Source: Trema orientale (Eukaryota > Streptophyta > Magnoliopsida > Rosales > Cannabaceae). From it: 64,000 bases of DNA. Below the pieces are notes generated by a model. That model was given only the letters and a program-made list of their open reading frames with translations. It did no database searches and was not told where the DNA came from. The position numbers and the translations under genes were made by a program. Positions 41,801-54,643 of this stretch are shown here, piece by piece. The stretch lies in assembly GCA_002914845.1 (NCBI GenBank), contig JXTC01000167.1:564746-628745 (forward strand). Reading direction: 5' to 3'. Each line of letters begins with the position of its first letter. The first letter of the stretch is position 1.

Positions 41801-43908
41801 GTTTTTGTGGGTATAAGTGTTAGAAACCTTTTTATTTTATATAGACCCAATAGAATTGTGATCAAATAAGAATTGGGCCTAGAATATCTATTGGCTGTAG
41901 TTGAGTTGTCCACCTATGGTTAGGTTACAGTTATGGTCCTCATAGCTAAAGAAAAAATGTACTCATCTTTTGTGTAGCCTCCATCTCTACCAAGAGAGAA
42001 CTCCATTAGAGCACCTCAAGCTTTTAGTAATGAAAGACCCTCAAATCCCTTCAAGAAGTCAAGCTATCATAATTAGCATCCGCCTAAGGTTCAATCTTCA
42101 AGTCTTCAACAAAATCTAGAGTTATGGACAATGATAAGCTCACTAAATCTTAACCTATTTATTTAGCATGGATGATCTTATATTAAGGGTAGATATTTAG
42201 TGTTATCTACCCAATATGTGTTATAAATCATGTATTATTTGATTTATTCCTAACAAGTGGTATCAAGAGCCTTTGTTTATGTTAGATATTTGGCTTTAAA
42301 TCATGCATGTTTTAGGTTTTCAGATTTAGAACTTCATCTTTTTGATTTCTTAAGTTTTGGATCATTATGTATGATTTGTGAATTAAGTGATTTTGTTGAG
42401 TATTTGATGCTATGAGGGTTAGGTTTTGACTTTGGGTCGTTTATGTTTGAAATTTGAGGCTTAAAGTATCAATTTGTGGTATGTTTCGATGTTTTAAGCC
42501 GATTTGTCGAATCTGAAAAAACCCAAGTTTTTGAAGTTTTTAGGAGACCGGTCTACCGCCTCTTAAGGAGCGGTCTATCGGTCACCCTCAGCACAGGTTA
42601 TTTTTTACCAAATTTCGGATTTTTCAGGTTCATTTTTTGAGTAGATTTCGGTCATTTTTTACTTAAATCATGGAGTTCCGACCCATTAAAGTCTAAAATG
42701 ACCCACATTTTATCTGTTGAAAATCCTATTTCATTCTAGGGTTGATGAAGTGTTTAGTCAAATTAAAGATAATCAAATCTGACAATTCAATCACTGTCAG
42801 AATCGGTTTACCAAAAAAGCTACCGAAATAAGCATTTTATCTCTGCCAAAATCGGCAGCCTCAGGCGGTAGACCTACCATAATTGATAGCCTCAGGCCCA
42901 GTCTATCGGTACTATTTAGCAAGTCTAGCTAAAATTTCAGCAAAGAAAATTTTAGTTTTTTCGGCTAATTTTAGTCATTTTTTGGGCATTTCGGTCAATT
43001 TTCTTTGCACTATTTGTCTTGTATGTTAGACTAAACATAATAAAGTAATACGTTGCCAAAGTAACCTCTATTGTATAGTTTTATTTAGTCTAATGTATAA
43101 AGATATTGTGAGTTTGTTGTTCATGCGGATAATCACCGGCCCAAAGGAAGGTGATTATTTAGCCGAACGACAAGCACACTTATGATGGTAAACATGTGAT
43201 GATTGTCAATCTTCTATGTGAAGACTTATTAGCGTTGTGCTAGGTATCTTATGATGGAATGGCCCACTTTTATATGTGTATATGTTATGTCATGTTTTGC
43301 ATATATTATTGATTTTTATGCTTATATGTGATATTTTAATTGTGAGCATGTTATTTATGATTTTATTTTTGTTCTCTGTTCAGTTTCTGCTTCAAATATT
43401 TCTGCCAACTTAAGTACTATTCCTGTGCTTAACGGCACAAACTTCAAACTATGGAAAGAGAATGTCATGATTGTGCTAGGTTGTATGGATCTTGACCTAG
43501 CATTAAGGAAAGACCCTCCCGATCTGCTTTCTGCTGAGAGTACTACTGAGCAGAATGTATTTAGTGAAAAGTAGGAAAGGTCTAACTATATGTATATCAC
43601 GATAATGAAGTGCTCTATTCTAGAAATTATGAGGGGCTTTTTGTCAAAAGAGAAAAAAGCTAAAGCTTTCCTTGCCGCTCTTGAGAAGTTATATCTCAAG
43701 AATAAAAAGGCTGAGATGATCAATGCCTTTGACAAGGCTCATCTCAATAAAGTATAGCGGCAAAGGAAACATAAGGAAGTACATCATGTAGATGTCTCAT
43801 TTAGCAGCAAGACTTAAAGAACTTAAGTTAGAAATGACAGATGATATGCTTGTGGCTTTGGTCCTCATCTATCTTCTTGCACAATATAGAAACCTTAAGA
43901 CTATATAC

Positions 43909-45720
43909 TGTTGGTATTCATTGAAATAAAATTCTAGAAAATATTTTCATAAAATCATTTTCGAGAACACCATAGTTTTGTAAAATCTAGAAATGCAGTG
44001 GAATTGGTCGTTTAAAATTTTTTCCTTTACAAAAAATTTCAGATCGTGATCTAACATAAATTAACTCTCGATCTAGACAAGAACAATACCCGAATTTGCT
44101 CTACAATCTTCTCGTTATTCTGTCTATTCTCGAAAGCTGTTTGATTGATCTTGTGGGTGATCACCTTCTTGATTCCCTACAAAGAAATCTGCAGATAAAT
44201 AAGAAGACAATCTTCTCGAACCGACTTCTCTGGGATGGCCGAAACACCAAGGATGGTGAATCCCCTAATGTGGCTGATTTTTCTCTGCTCTCCTTTTCTT
44301 TGTTTTTCATATGACACACTCTTCTCAAGGGGTGTTTTACGTGTAACTCATTAAACTGGCAGTCAGAGAACTTTTCTCTTAACTATAGAGAGATTAATAA
44401 ACCCTGATGGGCTTATTAGGCTTGTTGGGTTCAACTGATCATTAAATAACTATTGGACTTTAATTTGAGCTAAACAGGGGACCATATGGATCCATAAAGC
44501 CCAAGCTCTAATGGATAATATACCCACAATCATAATTAACTCATAATTATGATTGGGCCTTATCCATTAATATTGGAGCATACCATTATAGGCCCAATAT
44601 TGAACTCTTGAACTAAATGTCATTTATTTTCTGTGAAACTTATTATCAAATAATTAGCTTGATCCATTTAGCATATACTATACTTGTAGACGTACCCTCA
44701 ATGCAATACCGTACTAGCAGGGTGAAATTACCGNNNNNNNNNNNNNNNNNNTCTGCTTCTACCAACAATTGAACTAAATGTCATTTGTTTTCTATGAAGC
44801 TTATTATCAAATAATTAGCTTGATCCATTTAGCATATACTATACTTATAGACGTACCCCCAATGCAATGCCGTACTAGCGGGGTGAAATTACCGTATTAC
44901 CCCTCTAGTACATATTTACCTTTGTGTTGCCATTTTTCATCTAATAGATAATAGTTGACTACGGTGTTTGTATCTGTTTCTACCAACATAGTCAAATTTA
45001 CATAGTGAATACCGGGGCCCTAGTTTATATTATCCAAGTACTTGAAAAGACTCAAGGTGACATTATATGCATGGCGTCCATCATGAAAAACGTTCTATAC
45101 ATTTCATATACCTTATCTTCCAAGATACCGAAGTTCGAACTATAAATCAGAACTAGTCCTTTAGTAACTCAAAAAGACAAAACACATGAAAGTAAGTTCG
45201 TTAATCACTAGGATTAAAGTTTTCTACAATAGTGCTAGATTAGTAAAATTAGAAATTTAAGTTATGGCACTTAACCTTAAATTCTAATTCACTCGGTCAT
45301 GTTCGATGTTGTTATAACTTTCTTATAACACACTAATGTTTCTATCCGAAGACTCACTTCGATAATTGGAGACTTCACTATGAAAATAGATAATACTACA
45401 TTTTATGGCATAGTAAAGTATTTCATCTTCAATATGCAGATTGCGAACAATTTAGTTTAGACATAATGAAATAAAGAGTATAATGTATCCCATATAGGAA
45501 CTCATCATACGAATAATTATTTATTACTCATTATATGTCTCGGAATCTTTATATGTTTGTATAAGATAAACATATACATTACATGTATATCAATGGGACA
45601 TAAATAAAATAAAAATTCATAACATAGAATTTATAAACAACAAATAGATAACAAATAATCCGATAAATATTGTTTATAATGTCAAAATAATAAACTGCTC
45701 TATAGGACATTATTCCAACA
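43909..45720. mobile_element. Solo-type LTR nested in the Copia gag region (fossil)
   Basis: It begins TGTTGG and ends CCAACA, and is flanked by a perfect 5-base target duplication TATAC (43904-43908 and 45721-45725). There is no internal coding region or primer site, so it fits a solo LTR or a very short derivative. It contains an 18-N gap with a duplicated flank, so the true length may be less than 1.8 kb. It is younger than the element that it interrupts. Confidence 0.8.
44734..44751. other. Assembly gap (18 N) flanked by a direct repeat
   Basis: About 125 bases before the gap (from GAACTAAATGTCATTTATTT, 44610) recur after it from 44771 with few changes. The sequence following the gap (CTGCTTCTACCAACA) also recurs near 44970. 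Either an unresolved tandem repeat or two haplotype copies are likely. Confidence 0.8.
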
Positions 45721-46540
45721 TATACAACACCCAAAAGGAGATATGGGATCTTAATGAGCTCATTTCTATTTGTGTGCAAGAAGAAGAGAAGATCAAGGCT
45801 AAAAAGCCAAAAAGTGCTAACTTGACCATAATCTTTAAGGCAAAGAAGAGGAAGATGGACAAAAGTAAGGAAGTTGCAGGTGCACCACATTCTAAGGTAT
45901 AAAAAAAATAAGATGAGCAAGTTTGTTTCTTTTGCAGTAAGGTGGGACACGTGAAAAAGGAATGTACTAAGTACAAAGCTTGGCTTATTAAAAAATTTAA
46001 GCTTCTCGTTTATGTTTGTTCTGAAGTTAATTTAACTTCTGTACCTAATGATACTTGGTTGGTAGATTCTGGTGCTACTACTCACATTAATATTTCTATA
46101 TAGAGTTGTCTATGGAGCCGGAAGCCAAATGATGCTGAAAGATTCATCTATGTGGGCAATAGCAAAACAACTTAAGTAGAAATTATTGGGCACTTTAGAT
46201 TAATTTTGGATTCTGATTTTCATTTGGATTTGAATGACACTTTTATTGTATCGTCTTTAAGACGAAGTTTAATTTCCATTACAGTATTGGACAAATTCAA
46301 TTTCTCTTATTCATTTGGAAATAACAAATTTAGTCTTATTCGTGATTCAAATGTTGTTAGTACCGGCTTCCTTAATGATAATCTATATATATTAAATACT
46401 CAATCCTCCATTTACGAAACCTTGCATATTAATTCAAGAGATACAAAATAAAAATTTATGTCTAAGTATTGGATAGAGATAATGCACATATACATATATC
46501 CCTAAAATATATTCGTATATATCACATATATGGTTGGAGT

Positions 46541-47092
46541 GCATTAGGTTTTTTTTTTTTTAATACAAAACCCTTGTGCTTTGAAAATCATGGAAAAATC
46601 CCTTTGAATTTGAATTTTTTTATTTAAAAAACCTTGTAATTTAAGTATTTTTGAAATTCAATCTCCTTATATCATCAAAATTAGGGAAATTGATAGAAAT
46701 TAAAAAAAAATTACGCTAAGTAAACGGTAGATTTAGATTTGAAATACATTTGAGAATTATCTTTACTAATTTTTAAATAATATTTTAATTTTTCAAATGA
46801 CTTCATAAGTGATAAATTAGTTTCTAAATTTTTTTTTATATATTCAAACTCAAAGTAAAAATATAATATAAACCTAAGTCTATCATCCACTAAAGCCTAT
46901 TTTGTTATTTCTTATTAATTTTCCCAATTAGTTTATATGAAAATGTCAGATTTTAAAAATAGTCAAATTTGCAAGGCTTTTTGTAATAAAAATCCAAATT
47001 CAAAAGGGTTTTCTCATATTTCTTAAAATACAGGATATTTCGTCTAAAAAAAATGTTGAAATATAAGGTCATTTATGACGTTTTCTCTTTTA
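46541..47092. mobile_element. Foldback/MITE-like element with long imperfect inverted repeats
   Basis: The left arm (AATCCCTTTGAATTTGAATT, then AAAAAACCTTGTAATTTAAG) is matched in reverse complement by the right arm (CCAAATTCAAAAGGGTTTTC and GCAAGGCTTTTTGTAATAAA). The arms are roughly 150 bases and the centre is AT-rich and non-coding. No target duplication was identified. Confidence 0.6.
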
Positions 47093-49466
47093 TATTTGAG
47101 ATACCACAAACCTGATATTAAAAAGCATAAACTTTTATAATAAAAAATTTCTATAGAAGAATAGACTTTCTCTAATCAAACTTCAGCCCACCCTCCACTT
47201 TTGAACCCCCAAAAAAAAACTCACCCTCCATTTGAACGACTATCAATACATTTGACTCCATAGATTGGAGATTTTAAACAGATAAACTTCGATTCTTACA
47301 AAAATACCTTCCACTACTCGGATTGTTGTTTTGAAAGATTTGGTGATAAATTTTCTACTGAGATCAATGTTGTCGGCATTTATTACTTCAGATTGGAATA
47401 AAACCCACACAGAAAGTGGGACAAATATTCATAGAGATTAAAATCTACCTTCACACAAGAGAATGGATTATTAAATAAAAATGAGGAATTAAAAATCCTA
47501 TCAGAGAGAACCTAGCAGAGTTGTATCAATAAGAAATCAGAATATAGATAGAAAGGAAGATATTAGAGAGAAAGAAATAAGGGATTTTATAGAGAAAAAT
47601 AGTGCACTAAGGTTAACATACTCCATCTCCAAGCCAAAGCCATTAATTAATCATTTTAATTGAGGGAATTTGATGTCTTCTTCGGCAAAATTAAGAAGGA
47701 AAAACAACATTGTTGCTTCGATATACATCAATGATGAAACATGAAGAATTAATAAAGACTTGAGATAAGGCATTCTCGTAGGAATGGGCCTTGTACAAGG
47801 TCTTCTCTCATATGATTCATATCGGAGAAGAAGGAGATTCTTCAATAGAACCATAAGTTTGTGTTTAGTAGAGGAGAAAAGTGGAATAAAAGAAAAAGTG
47901 AAGAAAAAATTGAAAAGAAAATAGAAAAAAGGTATTTGGAAGGAGAGAACTAAAGAACAGAAAGGAAAAAAATGGATTGAAACAAAAAAAAAAAAAATAT
48001 GGATCATAACATTTTTCAATCTTTCCAAATTAGAGAGAAAGATGGAAGAATAAAGTAATATACTTATTACTTACAATGAATAGAAAATTGCACATTTATC
48101 CTTAATTTTAAAACAAATTAATATAATTAAAAAAGTTGAATTTTGATTTCACCATTCCCTATTTTCTTTCTTTTATGCATACCAAATAATGTGGACGAAA
48201 AGCATTTTCAAATTTTATTTCGTATATTTTTCTCATACTTTTTCTTCCACTTTTTCTCTCATTCCTACCAAATGTAGCCCAAGTGAATTGCTATATCAGG
48301 TTGAGGGTATAGGAAAAAAAACGTGTACGACGAAAGCAATTAGTTCCCAGTGCTTCTCCAAGGCCAACGAGAAGGACCGAAAATTGGTCACAAATATGAT
48401 TCTATATATTATGGTAAGGGGCTATATTTGTACTCGTAGGCACTCCGTTATTATCAAACTATTTTTTAAAGTACAATTTTACGATATTATTTAAAGATTA
48501 TGAAATAGAACTTGGATTAAGGCACCTAATTCCAAGATTAAAAAAAAAAAACTATAAACAATAAAATAAAAACCTTGCACAAGAATAGTAGAGAAAGATT
48601 TTTTTCCCCTAATACCAACGAAGAATAATTTTTTAATTAATTAATGATGGATATTTAGAACACAAAAATAAAAACATGGAAAATAGATAAACAATAGAAT
48701 CAAAAAAGATAAAAAACAAGAAAGACAGATATTAAAATACAAAAACTACTCACCTTACCTCCCAACAATCAAAGGGATCACCCCAAGAAAATAAAACTGT
48801 AATATATAATTCTTAAATATTAATATCAAATCCATTTCAATCATATGGGGATTTCTTCAATTCACAGTTTGGATATAGAGGGTGGGGTGTGGGGCGGCTG
48901 GCGGAAAAAGAGAATAAATCTCGCCCGAAAAAAAAAGGAAAAAGAAAAGAACATGAAAATAAAGAAAAATCATTGAAAATAAAGAGAGGTTTGAAAGTTA
49001 TGAATATGTGATTAGCTAATTATTGGATTAATAAGTAGAAGAGACCTTGGGGAGGGAGGGAGTTAACAGAAGAGAATAAAAAGAAAACGCAGGCTTGAAG
49101 ATTGTGTTAAAGGGTGTAGCGAATGTTTTTAATTCTAGTAATTTTATATGCATTAATTACTTTGTCAATTTAGTATTTTTGCTACTAGATCTTTATACTA
49201 TTTGTGGGTGCAAATGTAGCTCTCCTTATGGTAATTCAAGCTTCCTTTCCTGACTTCATCTTCAAAATTATGGCGCCAACTTTGGTTTCTTCTTCCTCTC
49301 ATGGTGATGGATGACATTCAATTATTCAAGCCTCTAGTCAGATCAAACTATGGTGAAAGATTTTTTCCCCCTCCTTGGTTTCGATAGTCAGATTTTTTTT
49401 CCCTCCTTGGTTTCGATAGTCATAGTAGTCTAAATTTTTCTTGAAGCAAGGCCATTGGCTGTCCAC
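47093..49466. other. Intergenic
   Basis: I see no gene. Purine-rich stretches (47500-48060 and 48540-49000) and a decayed direct repeat of TTTTTTCCC-CTCCTTGGTTTCGATAGTCA at 49360-49431 are the only structure seen. Confidence 0.5.
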
Positions 49467-49469
49467 TAA

Positions 49470-50147
49470 GGCCACGTTTGGAATGCAGGATAAAGATGAG
49501 ATTGGATTGGATTAAATTAATCCCATGTTTGGTGCATGTATATGAGATGGATTGGATTGGATTAAAATAATCCACTCCAAAAATAATCCCCTTAGAAGAG
49601 GATAATCTTATCCTCTTGAGAATTTGGGATTGGGAGGGATTATGAATTTGATTAAAAATAATAGAATGTTTTTGAAGTAGTAATAAATGATACTTTCGAA
49701 ATTAACTTTTAAAAGTGGTAGAACCAGAAGTAGTATTTTTCAAAATATTTATTTATAAATGGTAATTTTACAAATAATTTTACAAAAAAAATGTCATTTT
49801 CCAAAAATAAGTTTTAAAAGTGGTATTTTTCAAAATATTTTTTTAAAAGTGGTATTTTTCAAAATATTTTTTTAAAATGGTATTTTTGTAAATAAGTTTT
49901 TAAAAATGATATTTTTACAAAATTTATTTCTAAAAATAGTATTTTTTAAATTAATTTTTAGAAATGGTATTTTTCTAAATAATCAAACCTCAAAATTTGT
50001 AATTTACCTCAAACTATGAAATACACCTATCCTAACAAAAAGTAGAACAAGATAGGATTGGACTATAATTCCATCTTATCCTATCCTATCCAATCCAATC
50101 TAATCATTTAAAATAGTGCAATCCTATCCTGCATACCAAACGAAGCC
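49470..50147. mobile_element. Tourist-like (PIF/Harbinger) MITE with internal repeat array
   Basis: Terminal repeats GGCCACGTTTGGAATGCAGG and CCTGCATACCAAACGAAGCC are inverted, with TAA on both sides (49467-49469 and 50148-50150). Trinucleotide TWA duplications are typical of PIF/Harbinger. Subterminal GATTGGATTGGATTA and TATCCTATCCAATCC are also inverted. Inside (49660-49980) is a degenerate array of about 30-base units built on AAAAGTGGTATTTTTCAAAA. There is no transposase. Confidence 0.75.
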
Positions 50148-50150
50148 TAA

Positions 50151-50621
50151 GTATTCTCACATAGACAATGGAGGTACTCACATGTTCATTTTCGTCCAAT
50201 ATCTAAGGATACATGATCGATGGTTCAACGCAACTAGAGTTGCAAAATTTGGGTACCATACTATATAAATTTAAATATTAGGGACTAAAATGGTGAAAAA
50301 AAAAAACCATAATGTGGGGCCATTAGTAAAATTTACCTTAATTTTATGTGTGTGTTTTGTGGTTAAAATAATAATAATAAAATAAAAAAGGAAAAAGAAA
50401 AAAGTCGAGTAGTTATGAAATGTTAACGATGTCCACGTCCAAACTTAGAATTTAATTTGTATTCATATTGATCTTACCTTTAAAAAACGTTTTTAAATGC
50501 GCTTCAAATTAGATGGAACATGGAAACTCCAAGAAGTATGAGTCTTATTCAATTAAATCTCCTCAATAACTGGTTGTCATCAATCAATATTGATTATTGT
50601 CATATATAACAGTATATATAA
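50151..50621. other. Intergenic
   Basis: AT-rich, with no gene recognised. Confidence 0.5.
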
Positions 50622-50705
50622 GGGCGATAATCCACTAGGGTTTTTTTTTATTTATTTTTTTTCAGTTATTAGATTATCATCTAACGATTATTATAATTTA
50701 TGTAG
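50622..50705. mobile_element. MITE, family M1, copy 5 (truncated)
   Basis: GGGCGATAATCCACTAGGG, a T tract and a decayed core palindrome (AGTTATTAGATTATCATCTAACGATTAT) match the left part of the family. The right part is missing. Confidence 0.5.
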
Positions 50706-51189
50706 TTAAAAAAATAATAATAAAAGTAAATATATATTATTTAATACTTTATATATAAATATTACTTGATATTAAAATCTGAGTTAAACTCAGCTTTATC
50801 CTTCAAAGCAGATTATATATGCTGGACTTTTACACCTTTACTTACACTGTACTTGAATTTCAATTGCATATCATCTCATCGACGGAGATTAATATGGTTA
50901 TTCTAGTCAAACCGAGGTGACTTATGAGAAAATTTCTTATAAGAAGGAAATCATAATTCGGAATTACCCAATCTTGAGAAAGCTAATGGTCCATGGAGCA
51001 CGGGATCTAGCAAATAATTGTTTTCAAATTAGAAATACATCAGAAAGGTTTGTAGTTTAGTTTTATTTTTACAAAAACAAGTTAAAGGGCACATGTACAC
51101 TAACACATACATGACAGATTGAGGAATTTGTTGCATGATAGAAAAAAAAAATATTTAATATAAAAATATAGATATCGATTAATAATGCT
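50706..51189. other. Intergenic
   Basis: AT-rich, with no gene recognised. Confidence 0.5.
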
Positions 51190-51672
51190 GGGTTAATGGC
51201 ACAAATGGTCCCTGGACTATTCAACGTGTGGCAATATAGTCCTCAAATTTTTAATTAGAGTAATTAAACCCTCTAAACTTTTTGATTTGAAACAATTTGG
51301 TCTTTGAATTATCTAAATTATAAATTTTTGATTAAAAAAAATACGTGAGAAGGTCATGGTAGCTCTGAAAGTGTACTTGGAAGATAATTTGGGAATTTTA
51401 AAATCACATTTTTTTTTTCTAAATTTGCAACTAAAAAAACGTCTTTTATTCTCTTCAAATCCTTTTATTTAATTTATTTTCTCTTAAATACACTTTCAGA
51501 TACTACAACGTACTCTTCACGTGTATTTTTTGTCAGATATTTAATAGCAGGTTGTAATTTAGATAGTTTAGAGACCAAATTTCTTCAAACCGGTTCTTAA
51601 TTGCCACAATTAGAACTTTGAGGACTAAATTATCACAAATTGGATGGTTCAGACAATTTGTGACATAAATCC
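51190..51672. mobile_element. TIR element (MITE), long inverted ends
   Basis: The left end GGGTTAATGGCACAAATGGT, followed by CAATATAGTCCTCAAATTTT, is mirrored by AACTTTGAGGACTAAATTAT and ACAATTTGTGACATAAATCC on the right. The inner AT-rich arms also pair (ATCTAAATTATAAATTTTTG with TTGTAATTTAGATAGTTTAG). It is non-coding, and the superfamily is unresolved. Confidence 0.65.
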
Positions 51673-52440
51673 ATAAATGTTTATGGGGATGGCTATTATT
51701 GAGTATAGAAGAACAATTATGAAATAAGATCATGTACAAACATAGTCACTTTCGAAAAAAACAAATAACTGTACTTAGTTATCAAAAAGTTATTTTTTGA
51801 AAATCTCAATATGCTAATTATTGTTTATGGAAACTAATAACGTGGGACTAGACAAGTTTTTGATAAAAATTAATGAGATTACTAAAAAAAGAAAAAGAAA
51901 AAGAAGAGAGAAGATAAATATAAGGAAGGCCAGGATTAGAAACACAGAGAGAAAAACAAAAGAAACAAACGTAAAATATTAAATGGGATAAAATGAAAAA
52001 AACAAATAAATGTATAGGTCATACCAGTTATGAAAAATTTTGAGTAGGGAAAGTGATTTGATGTGCATGCCACATAAAATGATATAATTTTTTGTGCAAA
52101 ATTTTGATATCCCTATTATTAACCTATATTAGAAATGATGAGAAAAAAGGTAAATTAAATAGGGCCAAATAGAAAAATAATAAAAGTAGGGTGCGTGTTG
52201 GGACCCTTATTTTGACCCCATATAAGGTTCCCAATTAATAAGCATCGGATCAAAATTGGATAGTTAATAATAATATGTTTTAACTAGACTTTGTGCACTA
52301 GATCCTTACCCTTATCATATGAAAAGTAAATATAGAAATCTTTTTTTAACCATTGATTTTACCTATTTTCTCCACCGAAAGATTCATTGGTATAATCCTA
52401 ATTTCCACTCACTTTCTAATTTGAGGTTCTCTTTAATGCC
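51673..52440. other. Intergenic
   Basis: AT-rich, with purine-rich runs at 51880-51970. No gene is seen. Confidence 0.5.
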
Positions 52441-52850
52441 TAGAAAGATAAATAAATATCTTTGCTTAGTGTGGTCTTTGGTTTGGAGATTACGCCACGG
52501 ATCACCGCTGTCTACTTCAACCTGGAGCCGAACTTCTCGAAATCGCGGCAGTGGATCTGGATCACTGACTCGGATTTGGTCGTCAAGGTTTTGATCAGAT
52601 CCCAAAAGCTTTGTTGTTGTCGCTTGACGAATCATTACCATTGTCATTTTGGCATTGGGGCTCGTCTTCGGGATCAAAGGATGGCTCTGCCGACGATGGT
52701 TTGTCTGCAAAGACGGCTCCCCCAAACTTATATATAAATCTAACTTTGAAAAAAAGAACACAGAGAGAGAGAGAAATAAAAAGAGACACCTATGGTGCAG
52801 TTGAAAGAATAAGAACCAGCAACATTGCGTTTAAGATTTGATCAGAAGCA
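52441..52850. pseudogene. GC-richer island, possible gene fragment of unknown identity
   Basis: Base composition jumps to near 50% GC between 52480 and 52720, in a window of AT-rich DNA. This is like exonic sequence. The plus strand offers two partial frames: one reading ITAVYFNLEPNFSKSRQWIW up to an AAGGTTTTG donor-like site, and one reading SLDESLPLSFWHWGSSSGSK. Neither starts with a suitable ATG and I recognise no family. It could be a captured or decayed exon pair. A CT microsatellite follows at 52951-52968. Confidence 0.3.
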
Positions 52851-54633
52851 GAAAAAAATAAAGCGCAAAGATTATGAAGATAAATATGATGATTTCTCTT
52901 CTTCTTCCCCTAAAACCAGAAGACTGGTTCACACCCATCACCCATTCCTCTCTCTCTCTCTCTCTCAATTCCATTTTATAATATTCATTAATATTTAATT
53001 TTTGGATACTATCACATTAGACATTCTATTTTGATACTTTGTTCAATTTATATTTTGTGTTTTGATTATTATCAACATTGATTCTTAAATTTAAAATCTG
53101 TTATAAATTTATACCTGACACTAATTTATAACAGTTAATTTATCAAAATGATTTAATAAACTTATTCTCTGATCAGTTTTTATACGGTTTACTTTTAATT
53201 TTTTAAACAGCATCTTGGTAAATTCATAATTCAATTGATAAATTATGAATTTATAATTAGCTATTTATTTCAATTGATCATATATGTTATATAATTTGTA
53301 TGGATTTTATCATTTTATTAGCTAGTAGATAAGAATTTTTGGGATTGTTGAGGAGTACTATCCCATTTAGAATTACTTCAAGATTCTGTTTTTAGTTTTT
53401 AAACTTAGTTAGAGAAAATAGAGGGAGTGGGAGGCGTTTGGTAAGTAACTTCTTTTAATCAATATATTTAAAAGTTGCTATGTAACCATTATTTTAAGTA
53501 AAATTTGAGAAGAAGAATAAGAGTTACTTTTGAAAGCTAAATCTGTAGTCATAATACAGATTATCTAAAGTAATATTTTATAACACATATAATCTATAAT
53601 TTACCAAATACTAGATGCTGTTTTTAAATAGGACAACAGTTTTGTAAATTAAATTTATCAAATGTCAAGACATTTTTTTCTATTCTTTTTTTTTTACAGC
53701 TGCTTATAGCGCAACTACGACAGAGGTACGACATAATTGTAGCATAGCGCAGTAATACAAAAACTGGCCCTAAACTAGGTTAAGGGATTATGGGAGGTTT
53801 CATTTTAAGTTTTAAGACTTGTATGTTATGCAATATATAATGAGATCTCTAATCTTTTGATTTTGACACAGCCAAGTATCCTATTACGTGTATCCCCCTG
53901 CCCCCATTTTGTGCGATCTTTAATATTCTATACCCTGTTATCTTTGTATGTGGAGGCAGAAATTAAATGAAACTAATATAAGCTTGTAAATCAATGGTTC
54001 AAATAATGTTCGTGGTATTTTAATAAACAAATACAATTGTAAAAAACCAAACAAAAAATTGATATGGTTTAAAATCAACAAGAAAATCTTTTAACACAAA
54101 GTTCGTGTTCATAAATTTCACTTAAAAGATTTGGTCAAAAAAAAAATTCACTTAAAGCTTCATTTAGTTTATAAAAAAAATAAAATGTATCCCCCAATGG
54201 GCCAATGGGCCTATCTCCCATAATATACCTACTAATGAATGCGACTAGTTTCAATTTCACTTCAATAGCAGGGTTTTAATTCCTTCCTTTATTTTTTATA
54301 TTTCAAAAATGCAGCAAAAAATTTACGCCTTTTTTTTTTTTTGAAAAAAAAAGGAAAAGAAGTTAAATTTTGAATAGGAGCTAATAACGCTACCAGATAG
54401 AGTTCTAAAAGGAAAACAAGGCTACATTTCCTTTTTTCTTATTTTCGAAACAAAAATAAAAACAAAGAAATAAATAAACCTAATATCCAACGGCTGTAAG
54501 AAGAGATCAAACGACGCGCATGATAATCCAACGGTGGAAGCGACTACCGTCACTTAAAAACGACGTATCACCCGGGAAAACCCAACCGTGGCGCATTGCG
54601 CACCTAAGGCGTATTATAGGAATCCGAATAGAA
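52851..54633. other. Intergenic upstream of the DUF1639 gene
   Basis: AT-rich, with a (CT)n tract at 52951-52968. GC content rises from about 54500 as the promoter begins. No gene is seen. Confidence 0.5.
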
Positions 54634-54643
54634 CTATAAAAGG
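54634..54643 (+). promoter_or_regulatory. TATA box of the DUF1639 gene
   Basis: CTATAAAAGG lies about 215 bases before the first ATG. It is followed by a CT-rich leader with a (TC)n run at 54680-54697, placing transcription start near 54665. Confidence 0.7.

Larger units (their letters stand above)
41382..46455 (+). mobile_element. Broken Ty1/Copia LTR retrotransposon (fossil)
   Basis: Parts seen in order: a 5' LTR (41382-42255) bounded by TGTTAGGAA and TTCCTAACA; a primer-binding site complementary to initiator tRNA-Met (TGGTATCAAGAGCC, 42258-42271); a gag region from about 43380; a CCHC zinc-knuckle region near 45920; and the start of the protease region near 46050, with its DSG motif. Integrase, reverse transcriptase, RNase H and the 3' LTR are absent from the window. 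The element is clearly broken by several changes and by two insertions (a foldback repeat in the LTR and a separate LTR in gag). Because there is no second LTR, its age cannot be measured, but it predates the nested insertion. Confidence 0.85.

Noticed and set aside
44096-44314. 72-codon frame
   Set aside because: It lies inside the nested LTR, which is non-coding.
52384-52761. 125-codon minus-strand frame in the GC-rich island
   Set aside because: There is no recognised domain and no promoter. The donor-like border favours the plus strand, so I list only a possible fragment there.
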